Part shown: piece after piece, positions 19,372 through 26,835 of the stretch
Position numbering within the stretch: position 1 is the stretch's first letter
How the letters are laid out: the number at the start of each line of letters is the position of its first letter
Origin: Planctomycetia bacterium
GTDB taxonomy: Bacteria; Planctomycetota; Planctomycetia; Pirellulales; Thermoguttaceae
Assembly (NCBI GenBank): GCA_030527205.1
Contig: JAUNBG010000001.1
Span: 225,053 to 289,052 of the forward strand
DNA length: 64,000 nt
Direction: 5' to 3'
Program-made: the position numbers and the translations under genes
Notes under the pieces: generated by a model
The model's database searches: none
Told to the model about the DNA's origin: nothing
The model's input: the letters and a program-made list of their open reading frames with translations, nothing else

Positions 19372-19482
19372 GGATGTTCTAAAAACTCCTCAGGAACGCA
19401 GACGTCTCGTCCGCAAGAACTCGTTTTAACGATTTTATCCGAAATGCGTTTGTTGAAAAATCTGGGGGGTTAGAACTTCCTT
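19372..19482 (+). repeat. 110-bp palindromic element, copy C
   Basis: The left end is degenerate (GGATGTTCTAAAAA) and the right end is TTAGAACTTCCTT. The internal GCAGACGTCTCGTCCGC is the core hairpin with one mismatch. It lies in the spacer between the aldehyde dehydrogenase and the small membrane protein of the BMC locus. The remaining 300 bp of the spacer show no other feature. Confidence 0.8.
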
Positions 19483-19798
19483 CTCAATCAAATGCTTTTA
19501 AAATTTTTTACAAAAATCGAAAAATTCCTAATCAGAAAATATCTGATCCATTTCATAATCCTTTTTTAAACATTTGATCGTCTAAAATCGAAGTCTGAAA
19601 AGTTCAAAATAACAAGGCGTCGCCAAGCCGGGAAGGGCAAAAGGATTTCCTGATTCCGCCCCGCTCTTTATCGGAATGACAAATTGCAAATCCGAAATGA
19701 TTCATTGCATTCGAACATCGCGATCGGTCATTTTTATGAGGTTTGAATTTCAACCCAAAATCCGATTCAGGAAGCGATTTGTTTCATTATCGAATGAT

Positions 19799-21250
19799 CT
19801 ATTTGCCTAAAATATGTAAACTCTCAACCATTGCGCAACGACGACTTCGAGTAAACGTTAAAGGACAGGTTATTCCTTCGCCGGTTGGTCCCGCAATTGA
19901 ATAAGAGCCGAAACCTTCGCCGCCGCCGCCATTGCCAGCTGTACTCGGGCCATTCTTGACAAAAATGGTTGTATCCAGCGCTTTGCCCATTTTTGTCATA
20001 TTAACAACATTGTTTGAATGAATCATTGCCGTATGACGGAAGCCATGCTCCGAAATGCGAGCCCGTTCAATTGCTTCGTCAACATTTTTACAACGAACAA
20101 ATGGCAGGAACGGCATCATTTGCTCAACAGGAACGAATGGATTTTCAAAATCGGTTTCGCCAAAAAGCATAAGAATATCATCGGAAACGCTTTTGCCAAT
20201 TCCTGCGGCCAGGACAGAGGCGTCTTTGCCCAAAAATTCCCGACAGGGAGCGTCATGACGATTCGCGCCTTCGCCAACTTTGACAATTCCGCGTTGCGTG
20301 ATCAAATCGGTTTCCTTTGAATTCAAACGAACTGCTCCCGCTCGTTCCATTGCGGCCATTAAAGCGTCGAAAACAGATTCAACAACAAAGACCTCTTTTT
20401 CGGCCAGACAGAGAAGATTATTGTCATAAGCTCCGCCGGCGATCATACAGCGAGCAGCTCGATCAAGATCTGCTGTTTCATCAACAACGACCGGCGGATT
20501 CCCGGGGCCTGCGACAATAGCTCGTTTTTTCTGCGAAAGAGCCGCTTGAGCAACCCCTGGCCCGCCTGTGACAACAAGCAAACCGACATTCGGATGTTTG
20601 AAAAGCTGATCGGCTGTTTCCAGCGTCGGTTCAACCATTAAACAGGCAAGGTTATCGATTCCGTGTTCTGCAAAAATCGACTGATTGAAACGGCGAACTC
20701 CTTCGGCGGCAACTTTTTTTCCGCCCGGATGAGGATTGAAGACGACCGTATTTCCTGCCGCAATCATATTGATCGAATTGTTGGCAATGGTTGGCAAGGA
20801 ATGCGTAACAGGCGTTACGGCTCCAATGACGCCAAACGGGGCATGTTCGATAACGGTCAATCCGTAATCGCCGCTAAAAACCTCACTCGAAAGCGCTTCG
20901 ACTCCCTGAGCGTTATAACCAACGTTGAGAAGCTTGTCGATTTTATGTTCAAGCCGACCGATTTTCGTTTCATTCATTTCCATTGTACCGAGTTCAACGG
21001 AATCTTCGATACAAATTCGACGAAAATGCTGCAAAATCTTTTTTCGTTCGGCGAGAGTTCGACGAGAAAGTTCTTCAAAAGCTTCTCGCGCTGCAGCGAC
21101 AGCTTCATTGACATCTGTAAACAACCCATATCGACCTTTATAAGATGTCGTTGAGCTCCCCAATTGATTCAAAGAGGCTGGCGCATTTCCCAGTTTTGAC
21201 AATACTTCTTCAATAACGCTGCGAACGAGCGATTCATTTATCTCTTGCAT
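19799..21250 (-). CDS. CoA-acylating aldehyde dehydrogenase, BMC type (PduP/EutE-like)
   Basis: Oxidises the enclosed aldehyde (lactaldehyde, propionaldehyde or acetaldehyde) with NAD+ and CoA to acyl-CoA inside the microcompartment. Seen: an N-terminal amphipathic helix (residues 5-21, NESLVRSVIEEVLSKLG), typical of BMC encapsulation peptides and followed by a flexible linker. An aldehyde dehydrogenase fold follows, with the NAD-binding FGVIGAVTPVTH, NPHPGGKK and VTGGPGV, and the catalytic Cys281 in DNNLLCLAEK. No aldehyde oxidase or alcohol dehydrogenase is adjacent. The start is ATG at 21250. Family is sure; the exact aldehyde is inferred from the locus. Confidence 0.92.
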   Translation of the reverse strand: MQEINESLVRSVIEEVLSKLGNAPASLNQLGSSTTSYKGRYGLFTDVNEAVAAAREAFEELSRRTLAERKKILQHFRRICIEDSVELGTMEMNETKIGRLEHKIDKLLNVGYNAQGVEALSSEVFSGDYGLTVIEHAPFGVIGAVTPVTHSLPTIANNSINMIAAGNTVVFNPHPGGKKVAAEGVRRFNQSIFAEHGIDNLACLMVEPTLETADQLFKHPNVGLLVVTGGPGVAQAALSQKKRAIVAGPGNPPVVVDETADLDRAARCMIAGGAYDNNLLCLAEKEVFVVESVFDALMAAMERAGAVRLNSKETDLITQRGIVKVGEGANRHDAPCREFLGKDASVLAAGIGKSVSDDILMLFGETDFENPFVPVEQMMPFLPFVRCKNVDEAIERARISEHGFRHTAMIHSNNVVNMTKMGKALDTTIFVKNGPSTAGNGGGGEGFGSYSIAGPTGEGITCPLTFTRSRRCAMVESLHILGK

Positions 21251-21433
21251 CTTTTTGAACCTTATATATTTTAAGCCTCTGGCAAGTCATTTCTTCAATG
21301 TTTCCGAAAATGTTTCCGAACAAGAAATTTGAAATGAAACTTTTAGGGGTCTGGATTGTAACGAAAAATGATGATTGGAAAATTAATCCTTAAAAATTTG
21401 AAAATGATATTCTATTTTTTTGAAAAATACAAT

Positions 21434-21544
21434 AAGGAAGTTCTAAAACCCCTTAAAAACGCGGACGTCTCGTCCGCAAGAACTCGTTTTAACGACTTTA
21501 TCCAAAATGCCTTTATTAAAAAATCCTGATTTTTAGGACTTTCT
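21434..21544 (+). repeat. 110-bp palindromic element, copy D
   Basis: Begins AAGGAAGTTCTAAAA and ends TTTTTAGGACTTTCT. The core GCGGACGTCTCGTCCGC is a perfect 7-bp hairpin with a TCT loop. It lies in the BMC locus between a EutN gene and the aldehyde dehydrogenase. Confidence 0.85.
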
Positions 21545-21590
21545 GATAATTAGTTCGCAAAAACAAAATTGTCCCAATAAAAAAGAACAA

Positions 21591-21896
21591 TTATTGAAAA
21601 GCGATTGGTTTTCGTTCAATATGAACGGAGTCGACAATGCCAACGACGGTTGCATCGACCGGCAAAGGTTTTGTTTCTGGAGTCATTCTTGCGCTTGAAC
21701 CTTGAACAACCAATACAAATTCGTTTTCTCCCGCTCCAACAGTATCGACGGCAACGAGCGAACGACTTGTCGTAACCATTGAATTACGAGTTTGGGGGTC
21801 AATAACGTAAGGCTCTATCAACAAAAGTCGATGACCGACCATTGTTGCGGTTTTTTGGGTTGAGACAACGGAACCGACAACTTTTGCAATAAACAT
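21591..21896 (-). CDS. EutN/CcmL-family BMC vertex protein (3)
   Basis: Third pentamer shell protein, and the one closest to the standard family. Seen: MFIAKVVGSVVSTQK, then HRLLLIEPYVI, SLVAVDTVGAGENEFVLVVQG and a closing VVGIVDSVHIE. At 101 residues it has the classic length and the GAGENE loop. The start is ATG at 21896. It lies between ackA and the aldehyde dehydrogenase. Confidence 0.93.
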   Translation of the reverse strand: MFIAKVVGSVVSTQKTATMVGHRLLLIEPYVIDPQTRNSMVTTSRSLVAVDTVGAGENEFVLVVQGSSARMTPETKPLPVDATVVGIVDSVHIERKPIAFQ

Positions 21897-22185
21897 TCTA
21901 TTTGAATTCTTTATACGATTTTTATCTTCAAAAAAGGAATGATTTCCGCTGTTTTAACCCGAATTGGATCGTTTGGGATTTCGCATTGATAATTGTCGTT
22001 TCTTTTATATTTGCAAAATAAATGTTTTTTGCGAAAATGGGACGGCAAAATTATAAAACGAAGCCGTTATGAACTCGCCTTTTCCTGATCTGTCTGTCGT
22101 TGAGTTGGAAAATTGTTGATCAGGAAATCAACTGACTTGAACAGAACAGGCTAAAGCATAAAACAAGTCGGGATAAACAAAGCGA

Positions 22186-23385
22186 TTATTGATTTTCTTT
22201 TTCTCGCAATTTGGCAACGGTTTGGCGGGCAACAATGATTTCTTCGTTTGTTGGAACAACCCAAATTTGAGTTCGGCTTGAATCTTTATGAACGGGAGAT
22301 TCCGTTCCTGAAACCGAAGCGTTTTTCTCCGAATCCAATTCGATACCAAGTTCCTCGAGGCCAGCGCAAGCCATTTCTCGAATTTGGGGTTGTCTTTCGC
22401 CGATTCCGCCTGTAAAAACAATTAAGTCAGCGCCTCCCAATTCAACGAGAAAAGCGCCAAGATAACGACGAATATCGCCGATAAAAACGTCAACAGCGAT
22501 TTTGGCCTGTTCGTTTCCAGAGTCAATCGCATCCATAACGTCGCGAAAATCTGAACTGACGCCGCTCAAACCGAGAAGTCCGCATTGCGTTGAAAAAAGT
22601 TCGAGCATTTCATCAAACGACTTGCCAAGTTTCTTCATCAAATGCGACGTCATAAAAGGATCAAAATCTCCGATCCGATTATTATTGAAAAGACCGGTTT
22701 GAGCGCTGCATCCCATACTTGAACCGCAGCTTTTCCCGTCGGCAATAGCGCAAATGGAACTTGAACCGCCTAAATGACAGGAAATCACGCGAAGATCATT
22801 TCGACCAAAAAGTTCAGCTGTTCGCGTTGCGATATAACGATGACTGGCTCCATGAAACCCGAAACGTTTGACGGAATATTTTTCTGCCCATTCAAATGGG
22901 ACGCCATAATATCGATTCCTGGTCGGGATTGTTTCATGAAAACCGGTTTCAAACGCCGCAACCAACGGAATATCAGGAAGCTGTTCGTTTAAGAGTCGCA
23001 TTGCTCGAACATAAGGCGGATTATGCGCCGGCATGACATTATTCAACTCTTCCATTGCGTCGAGAAGTTCCTTCGTAACCCATTGAACTCCTGTATAGCC
23101 GCTGGCAAGAACCGCTTTAAAACCGATTCCTTCAACCTCTTGAGCTGATTGCAGACAACCGGTTTTCGGATCGGTCAGTTGAGCAAGACATTGACGCACT
23201 GCAACAGCATGATTGGGAATTGAAGCCGTTATTTTTTCCTGAAAATCGCCGATTTCGACTGAACAAAGACTTTCTGATTCTCCGATTCGTTCGACTTTTC
23301 CTCGAGCCAATAAAGTCTCGTTTGCCATATCATACAAACTGTATTTGAAGCTGGTTGAACCAAGATTCGCAACTAATATCTTCAT
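22186..23385 (-). CDS. ackA: acetate (propionate/lactate) kinase of the BMC locus
   Basis: Uses acyl-phosphate to make ATP, the energy-yielding last step after PduL. Seen: the N-terminal ILVANLGSTSFKYSLYD, the catalytic RFGFHGASHRYIA segment, SCHLGGSSSICAI and VFTGGIGERQPQIRE, all hallmark sequences of the acetokinase family. Length is 399 residues. N-terminal LGSTS replaces the more common NSGSSS-type sequence. The start is ATG at 23385. It lies downstream of the two BMC-H genes on the same strand, so its acyl-phosphate most likely comes from the BMC pathway. Confidence 0.93.
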   Translation of the reverse strand: MKILVANLGSTSFKYSLYDMANETLLARGKVERIGESESLCSVEIGDFQEKITASIPNHAVAVRQCLAQLTDPKTGCLQSAQEVEGIGFKAVLASGYTGVQWVTKELLDAMEELNNVMPAHNPPYVRAMRLLNEQLPDIPLVAAFETGFHETIPTRNRYYGVPFEWAEKYSVKRFGFHGASHRYIATRTAELFGRNDLRVISCHLGGSSSICAIADGKSCGSSMGCSAQTGLFNNNRIGDFDPFMTSHLMKKLGKSFDEMLELFSTQCGLLGLSGVSSDFRDVMDAIDSGNEQAKIAVDVFIGDIRRYLGAFLVELGGADLIVFTGGIGERQPQIREMACAGLEELGIELDSEKNASVSGTESPVHKDSSRTQIWVVPTNEEIIVARQTVAKLREKENQ

Positions 23386-23845
23386 TTCAATTGTTTCCGA
23401 TGAACTTCGAACTCTTAACGATTGCCAAATAAAAAAACAGTAACGGGAAATAAAATTATCGACCGGAAAAACATTGCAAAACTCTGATTTATATTAAAGT
23501 TATTCTGGCGATAACAGTCCCAATCCTTAAATATTATCATTGATATCGCGATTTTAAATCAAAATTGATTGACATTTCATGAATCCTGCGATCCATTTAT
23601 ATTATTCTCAAACTTAATTCCGACGATAAAAAGTCATTGCCAGAAATGATTCGGGAAGAGTTGATAAAAGGACAATCAGGACGCTATCTTTGAATAATAT
23701 TATCAGGAGTTGAAAAATTAAACTTATGAAAAATAAGCGATCATCAAAAATATTCCATTTTATCGAATACGCTTATTGCCTGCGCATTGCATTTTGCTCT
23801 TTATTGTTTTCCTGTTCAACTTTCGAAACGTCAAAAGGAATCTTA
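23386..23845. other. intergenic region in the BMC locus
   Basis: 460 bp of AT-rich spacer between ackA and the second BMC-H gene. No coding frame, hairpin with T-run or repeat copy is recognised. Confidence 0.45.
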
Positions 23846-24115
23846 TCAAGCAATAAAAGCGGAAATAACGCCTTCTGCCGGACGCGGAATAACATGAGCG
23901 CCAACCAATTCTCCGACCTGTTGAGCTGCTGCGGAACCTGCTTCGACGGCAGCGCGAACGCTTCCAACATCGCCGCGAACAACTGTCGTAACCAAACCGC
24001 CGCCGATTTGAATCCGTTTCACAACTTCGACATTAGCGGCTTTCGCCATGGCATCCGTTGCTTCAACTAAAGCCAACAAACCTTTTGTTTCAATCAATCC
24101 GATTGCATCGTTCAT
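23846..24115 (-). CDS. BMC-H hexameric shell protein (1)
   Basis: Forms the hexameric tiles of the microcompartment facets. Seen: [20 protein letters not shown], the conserved first strand and helix, then [37 protein letters not shown] and the closing VIPRP. At 89 residues it is the minimal single-domain BMC-H. The start is ATG at 24115. Together with the next gene it gives two BMC-H proteins. I see no BMC-T gene, in line with the simple shells of planctomycete BMCs. Confidence 0.96.
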   Translation of the reverse strand: MNDAIGLIETKGLLALVEATDAMAKAANVEVVKRIQIGGGLVTTVVRGDVGSVRAAVEAGSAAAQQVGELVGAHVIPRPAEGVISAFIA

Positions 24116-24336
24116 TTTCGTTTCCTTATATATTGAAAATAAGAAGTTGTTTATCTATTCTTTAACCATATCGAATACTTTGTCATAACTCCAATCGGTT
24201 CCGATTGGAAAGTCTCCCGTCAAAAAGAATCAAAACATTTTTCTTGGTTATTGCAAAAAAGAACGTTTTCTTCGTTTTTTATAAGGACAAAAGACCTGTA
24301 TTTCCCGTAAAACAGACGACAAAGAAACTCGGGCAT

Positions 24337-24636
24337 TTATTTTGACGGTTTAATAAGTGTCGCAGGAAGAACTTTTGTAACATCGCCATGCGGACGCGGA
24401 ATAACCTGAACTCCGGAAATTTCGCCAACGCGACTTCCTGCTGCGGCTCCTGCGTCGGTTGCTGCTTTAACTGCGGCAACGTCTCCTGTAATAAAAACGG
24501 TTACGATTCCGCTTCCAACTTTATCCCAACCCAGAAACTCAACGTTTGCTGCCTTCATCATTGCATCCGTTGCTTCAAAAAGAGTAATGAAGCCTTTGCC
24601 TTCAACCATTCCCAATGCTTCCATCGGTTTTGCCAT
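24337..24636 (-). CDS. BMC-H hexameric shell protein (2)
   Basis: Second facet protein. Seen: [20 protein letters not shown], then [37 protein letters not shown] and VIPRPHGDV. It is 99 residues long, with a short extension after the core ([12 protein letters not shown]). The pore-region loop is KVGSG rather than the IGGG of its neighbour, so the two pores probably differ. The start is ATG at 24636, next to pduL at the front of the operon. Confidence 0.96.
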   Translation of the reverse strand: MAKPMEALGMVEGKGFITLFEATDAMMKAANVEFLGWDKVGSGIVTVFITGDVAAVKAATDAGAAAGSRVGEISGVQVIPRPHGDVTKVLPATLIKPSK

Positions 24637-24777
24637 TTCAATCTCCCGTTTAAATGAATTTCAATTTAATTTGAACTATTCAATATTATATATATTATAT
24701 TAATTATATTTGGTTTGATGAATAAAAACAGTTCCATTTATTTAAAAGAAACCGTTAAAAATGAAAAATCAAACGAA

Positions 24778-25446
24778 TTATTTGAAAAGTTCGATTTTCG
24801 TTGCGTGTTCCAGATCAACGGCGTTTCCCTCATCTGTATCCAAATGAACTTCCAGTTTAATTCCTTCGCCGATACGAACCAAAACGTTTTCAAATGTCGT
24901 TGAACATCCAGACGCTTCAATTCGCAGTTTCATTCGTTCTTTATCTTTAACTCCATAAAAAGCCGCATCGGACGGCCCCATATGAACATGCCGCTCGGCT
25001 CGAATAACCCCTTCTTTCAGTTCGACAACTCCTGCCGGTCCAACTAAAACGCAACCTGGAGAACCGGACAATTGGCCGCTTTCACGAACCGGAGGATCAA
25101 GTCCTAAAGAAATGGCGTCGGTAAAAGAGAGTTCAACCTGCGAAGCTTTTCGAGTCGGACCTAAAATACGAACGGAGGGAAGCATTCTTTTGCGGGGCCC
25201 AATCAGCATGACCGTTTCTTCGGCTGCGAAAAAACCGTCTTGATAAAGGTCTTTCATTTTCGTTAATCTTCGACCTTTGCCAAAAAGCGTTTCGACATCT
25301 TCGTCGGTTAAATGAATATGTCGCGCTGAAATGCTAACGATTAATTCCGGTCGTTGAACGGTTGATTGAAAGGAATTCCCGAATTTTTCCGCTAAAATGT
25401 GACGGATAATCGCCTCAAGCGTATTTCGATCCATAGCATCATCCAT
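24778..25446 (-). CDS. pduL: phosphate propanoyltransferase PduL
   Basis: Exchanges CoA for phosphate on the acyl group, which recycles CoA inside the microcompartment. Seen: an N-terminal amphipathic helix (residues 8-23, [16 protein letters not shown]), probably an encapsulation peptide. The zinc-binding [17 protein letters not shown] and the second [13 protein letters not shown] give the His ligands of the two PTAC domains. [12 protein letters not shown] and [12 protein letters not shown] are also typical. Length is 222 residues. I kept the ATG at 25446; a second Met is at residue 5. It is the first gene of the BMC locus. Confidence 0.95.
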   Translation of the reverse strand: MDDAMDRNTLEAIIRHILAEKFGNSFQSTVQRPELIVSISARHIHLTDEDVETLFGKGRRLTKMKDLYQDGFFAAEETVMLIGPRKRMLPSVRILGPTRKASQVELSFTDAISLGLDPPVRESGQLSGSPGCVLVGPAGVVELKEGVIRAERHVHMGPSDAAFYGVKDKERMKLRIEASGCSTTFENVLVRIGEGIKLEVHLDTDEGNAVDLEHATKIELFK

Positions 25447-25513
25447 AAAATCTTGATAAATGAACTGCTTGATAAGTTAAAACTTTGCCTTGTTTCGCTG
25501 ATTTATTTATTCT

Positions 25514-25519
25514 ATTATA
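25514..25519 (-). promoter_or_regulatory. -10 box of a probable BMC-locus promoter
   Basis: On the minus strand a perfect TATAAT lies about 70 bp before the pduL start codon. A weak -35-like TTTCAA is 17 bp upstream of it. No operator or regulator gene is seen nearby. Confidence 0.5.
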
Positions 25520-25733
25520 GCAAAAAGAAAATCTGTTGAAACTGGGTATAGCGACTTTATCGAAAAAATATTACAGTCAGATTGACTTTCTTTGTCTTAA
25601 AAAGAAAAAATGAAGACGAATATTTATCTTTCATAACATAAATAAAGAATAAATAAAACGATTATTATCTTGCAATTGTTATGAAAAAAATGATCAATCG
25701 AGATAATCTCTTAAATCGGCAGAAACAAAAGAA

Positions 25734-25774
25734 GCCTGCTTTTTATTTGTTGTATCGTTAAACAAAAAGCAGGC
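25734..25774 (-). terminator. terminator after the small secreted protein gene
   Basis: GCCTGCTTTTT and AAAAAGCAGGC form a perfect 11-bp stem with a 19-base loop. It lies 60 bp beyond the stop of the gene at 25835-26185, on its downstream side, and separates it from the BMC promoter. Confidence 0.65.
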
Positions 25775-25834
25775 AACATTTCAAAAATAAGTTTATAACG
25801 CTTCCATTAATATCAGCTTTAAATAATATTAAAA

Positions 25835-26185
25835 TTAGAAGATGTCAAGAACAAAATGTTTTCCTTCATGAAAACGTCGAGGAACCGGATAATAATTCTG
25901 CCAATACGGATTATACATCGGAACCTGCATGTTCGGAGCATAACGATAATAAAGGCTGTCTGCGCTTCGATAAGCTGAGGCCGGAGCAAAATTCTGCGGA
26001 TAATAAACATAGGGATAATGATAAAAACGAACCCAATCTTGAGTATTCGTTGCGCTGTAACCAATGGGGCGATTCATGCCCAGCGGCGATTGAGCCAATA
26101 ATTCATTGGCGTCAAAAGCGAAAAAAAGTCCCGCAAAAAGCAATAACGCTGCGATTTTCGACTTCATTGTTTTCCTCGTTTTCAT
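25835..26185 (-). CDS. small secreted Tyr-rich planctomycete protein
   Basis: Function unknown. Seen: a signal peptide (residues 1-32, with IAALLLFAGLFFAFDANELL and a likely cleavage near LLAQS), then a mature part rich in Tyr, Pro and Asn. It carries DWVRFYHYPYVYYPQNF in the middle and ends with RRFHEGKHFVLDIF. From memory, similar short proteins with the YHYPYVYYPQNF pattern are common in Pirellula-type planctomycetes and are sometimes named calmodulin-binding, without evidence that I know of. An envelope or structural role is inference. The start is ATG at 26185; a Met at residue 7 is an alternative. It is a single gene with its own terminator. Confidence 0.7.
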   Translation of the reverse strand: MKTRKTMKSKIAALLLFAGLFFAFDANELLAQSPLGMNRPIGYSATNTQDWVRFYHYPYVYYPQNFAPASAYRSADSLYYRYAPNMQVPMYNPYWQNYYPVPRRFHEGKHFVLDIF

Positions 26186-26370
26186 GGTTGATATTTTATT
26201 TGAAATATTTTTACTGACTTAATATTTTCATTTTATATATTATATATTATTTATCGATCAATATAAAGAATAATTTTATTTATATTATATATTTTTGCTA
26301 AATTGTTTGTTTTGTTTGGCTGACATTTCTTATTATATCAAAAATAACAATAATCGAAGTTGTAGCAAGA

Positions 26371-26414
26371 GCCGCCGTTTGCCCATAATAAAGCCGCCGT
26401 TTGCGCATGATAAA
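26371..26414. repeat. two tandem 22-bp direct repeats upstream of the BY-kinase gene
   Basis: GCCGCCGTTTGCCCATAATA and GCCGCCGTTTGCGCATGATA head two adjacent 22-bp units that differ at two positions. They are GC-rich islands inside a 650-bp AT-rich intergenic region (26186-26835) and lie about 420 bp before the gene at 26836. A regulator-binding site is possible. Nothing else is recognised in this region. Confidence 0.55.
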
Positions 26415-26835
26415 ATTAACTATTCGTTACTGTCTTGCTATTCAATGTGATTCATATTTCTTGCGCTAAATAAATAGTCTGTTTTATGGGAAAATACTGT
26501 TTATTTTTCTTGTTTTGCCTTGATGAATTTTGACTATAACCCCTTATTTAACAAAGAAAAAGAAGACTCTTTTTTTTTGTTAAAATTTATTAAAACCGTT
26601 ATGATAAGCCTTGTAAAAAATGTTAATAAAATGTATGATTCTAATATATTTTATTGAGAAATCATTAAAATTTGTTCAATCGTCATGCCGATAAATCAGA
26701 AGGCCGTTGTTGTTGTCCAATAACGAATTTTGAACGATATTTGTTCGTTGATTTTTTCAATTACGTTTCTGGAAAAAATATCTGGAAATATGTATTGAGT
26801 TCAGGACGTCACCATTTAATAAAATAAGAGAAAAA

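Noticed and set aside
20663-21154. A 163-codon frame opposite the aldehyde dehydrogenase
   Set aside because: It is a shadow frame on the opposite strand of a gene with a complete catalytic domain.
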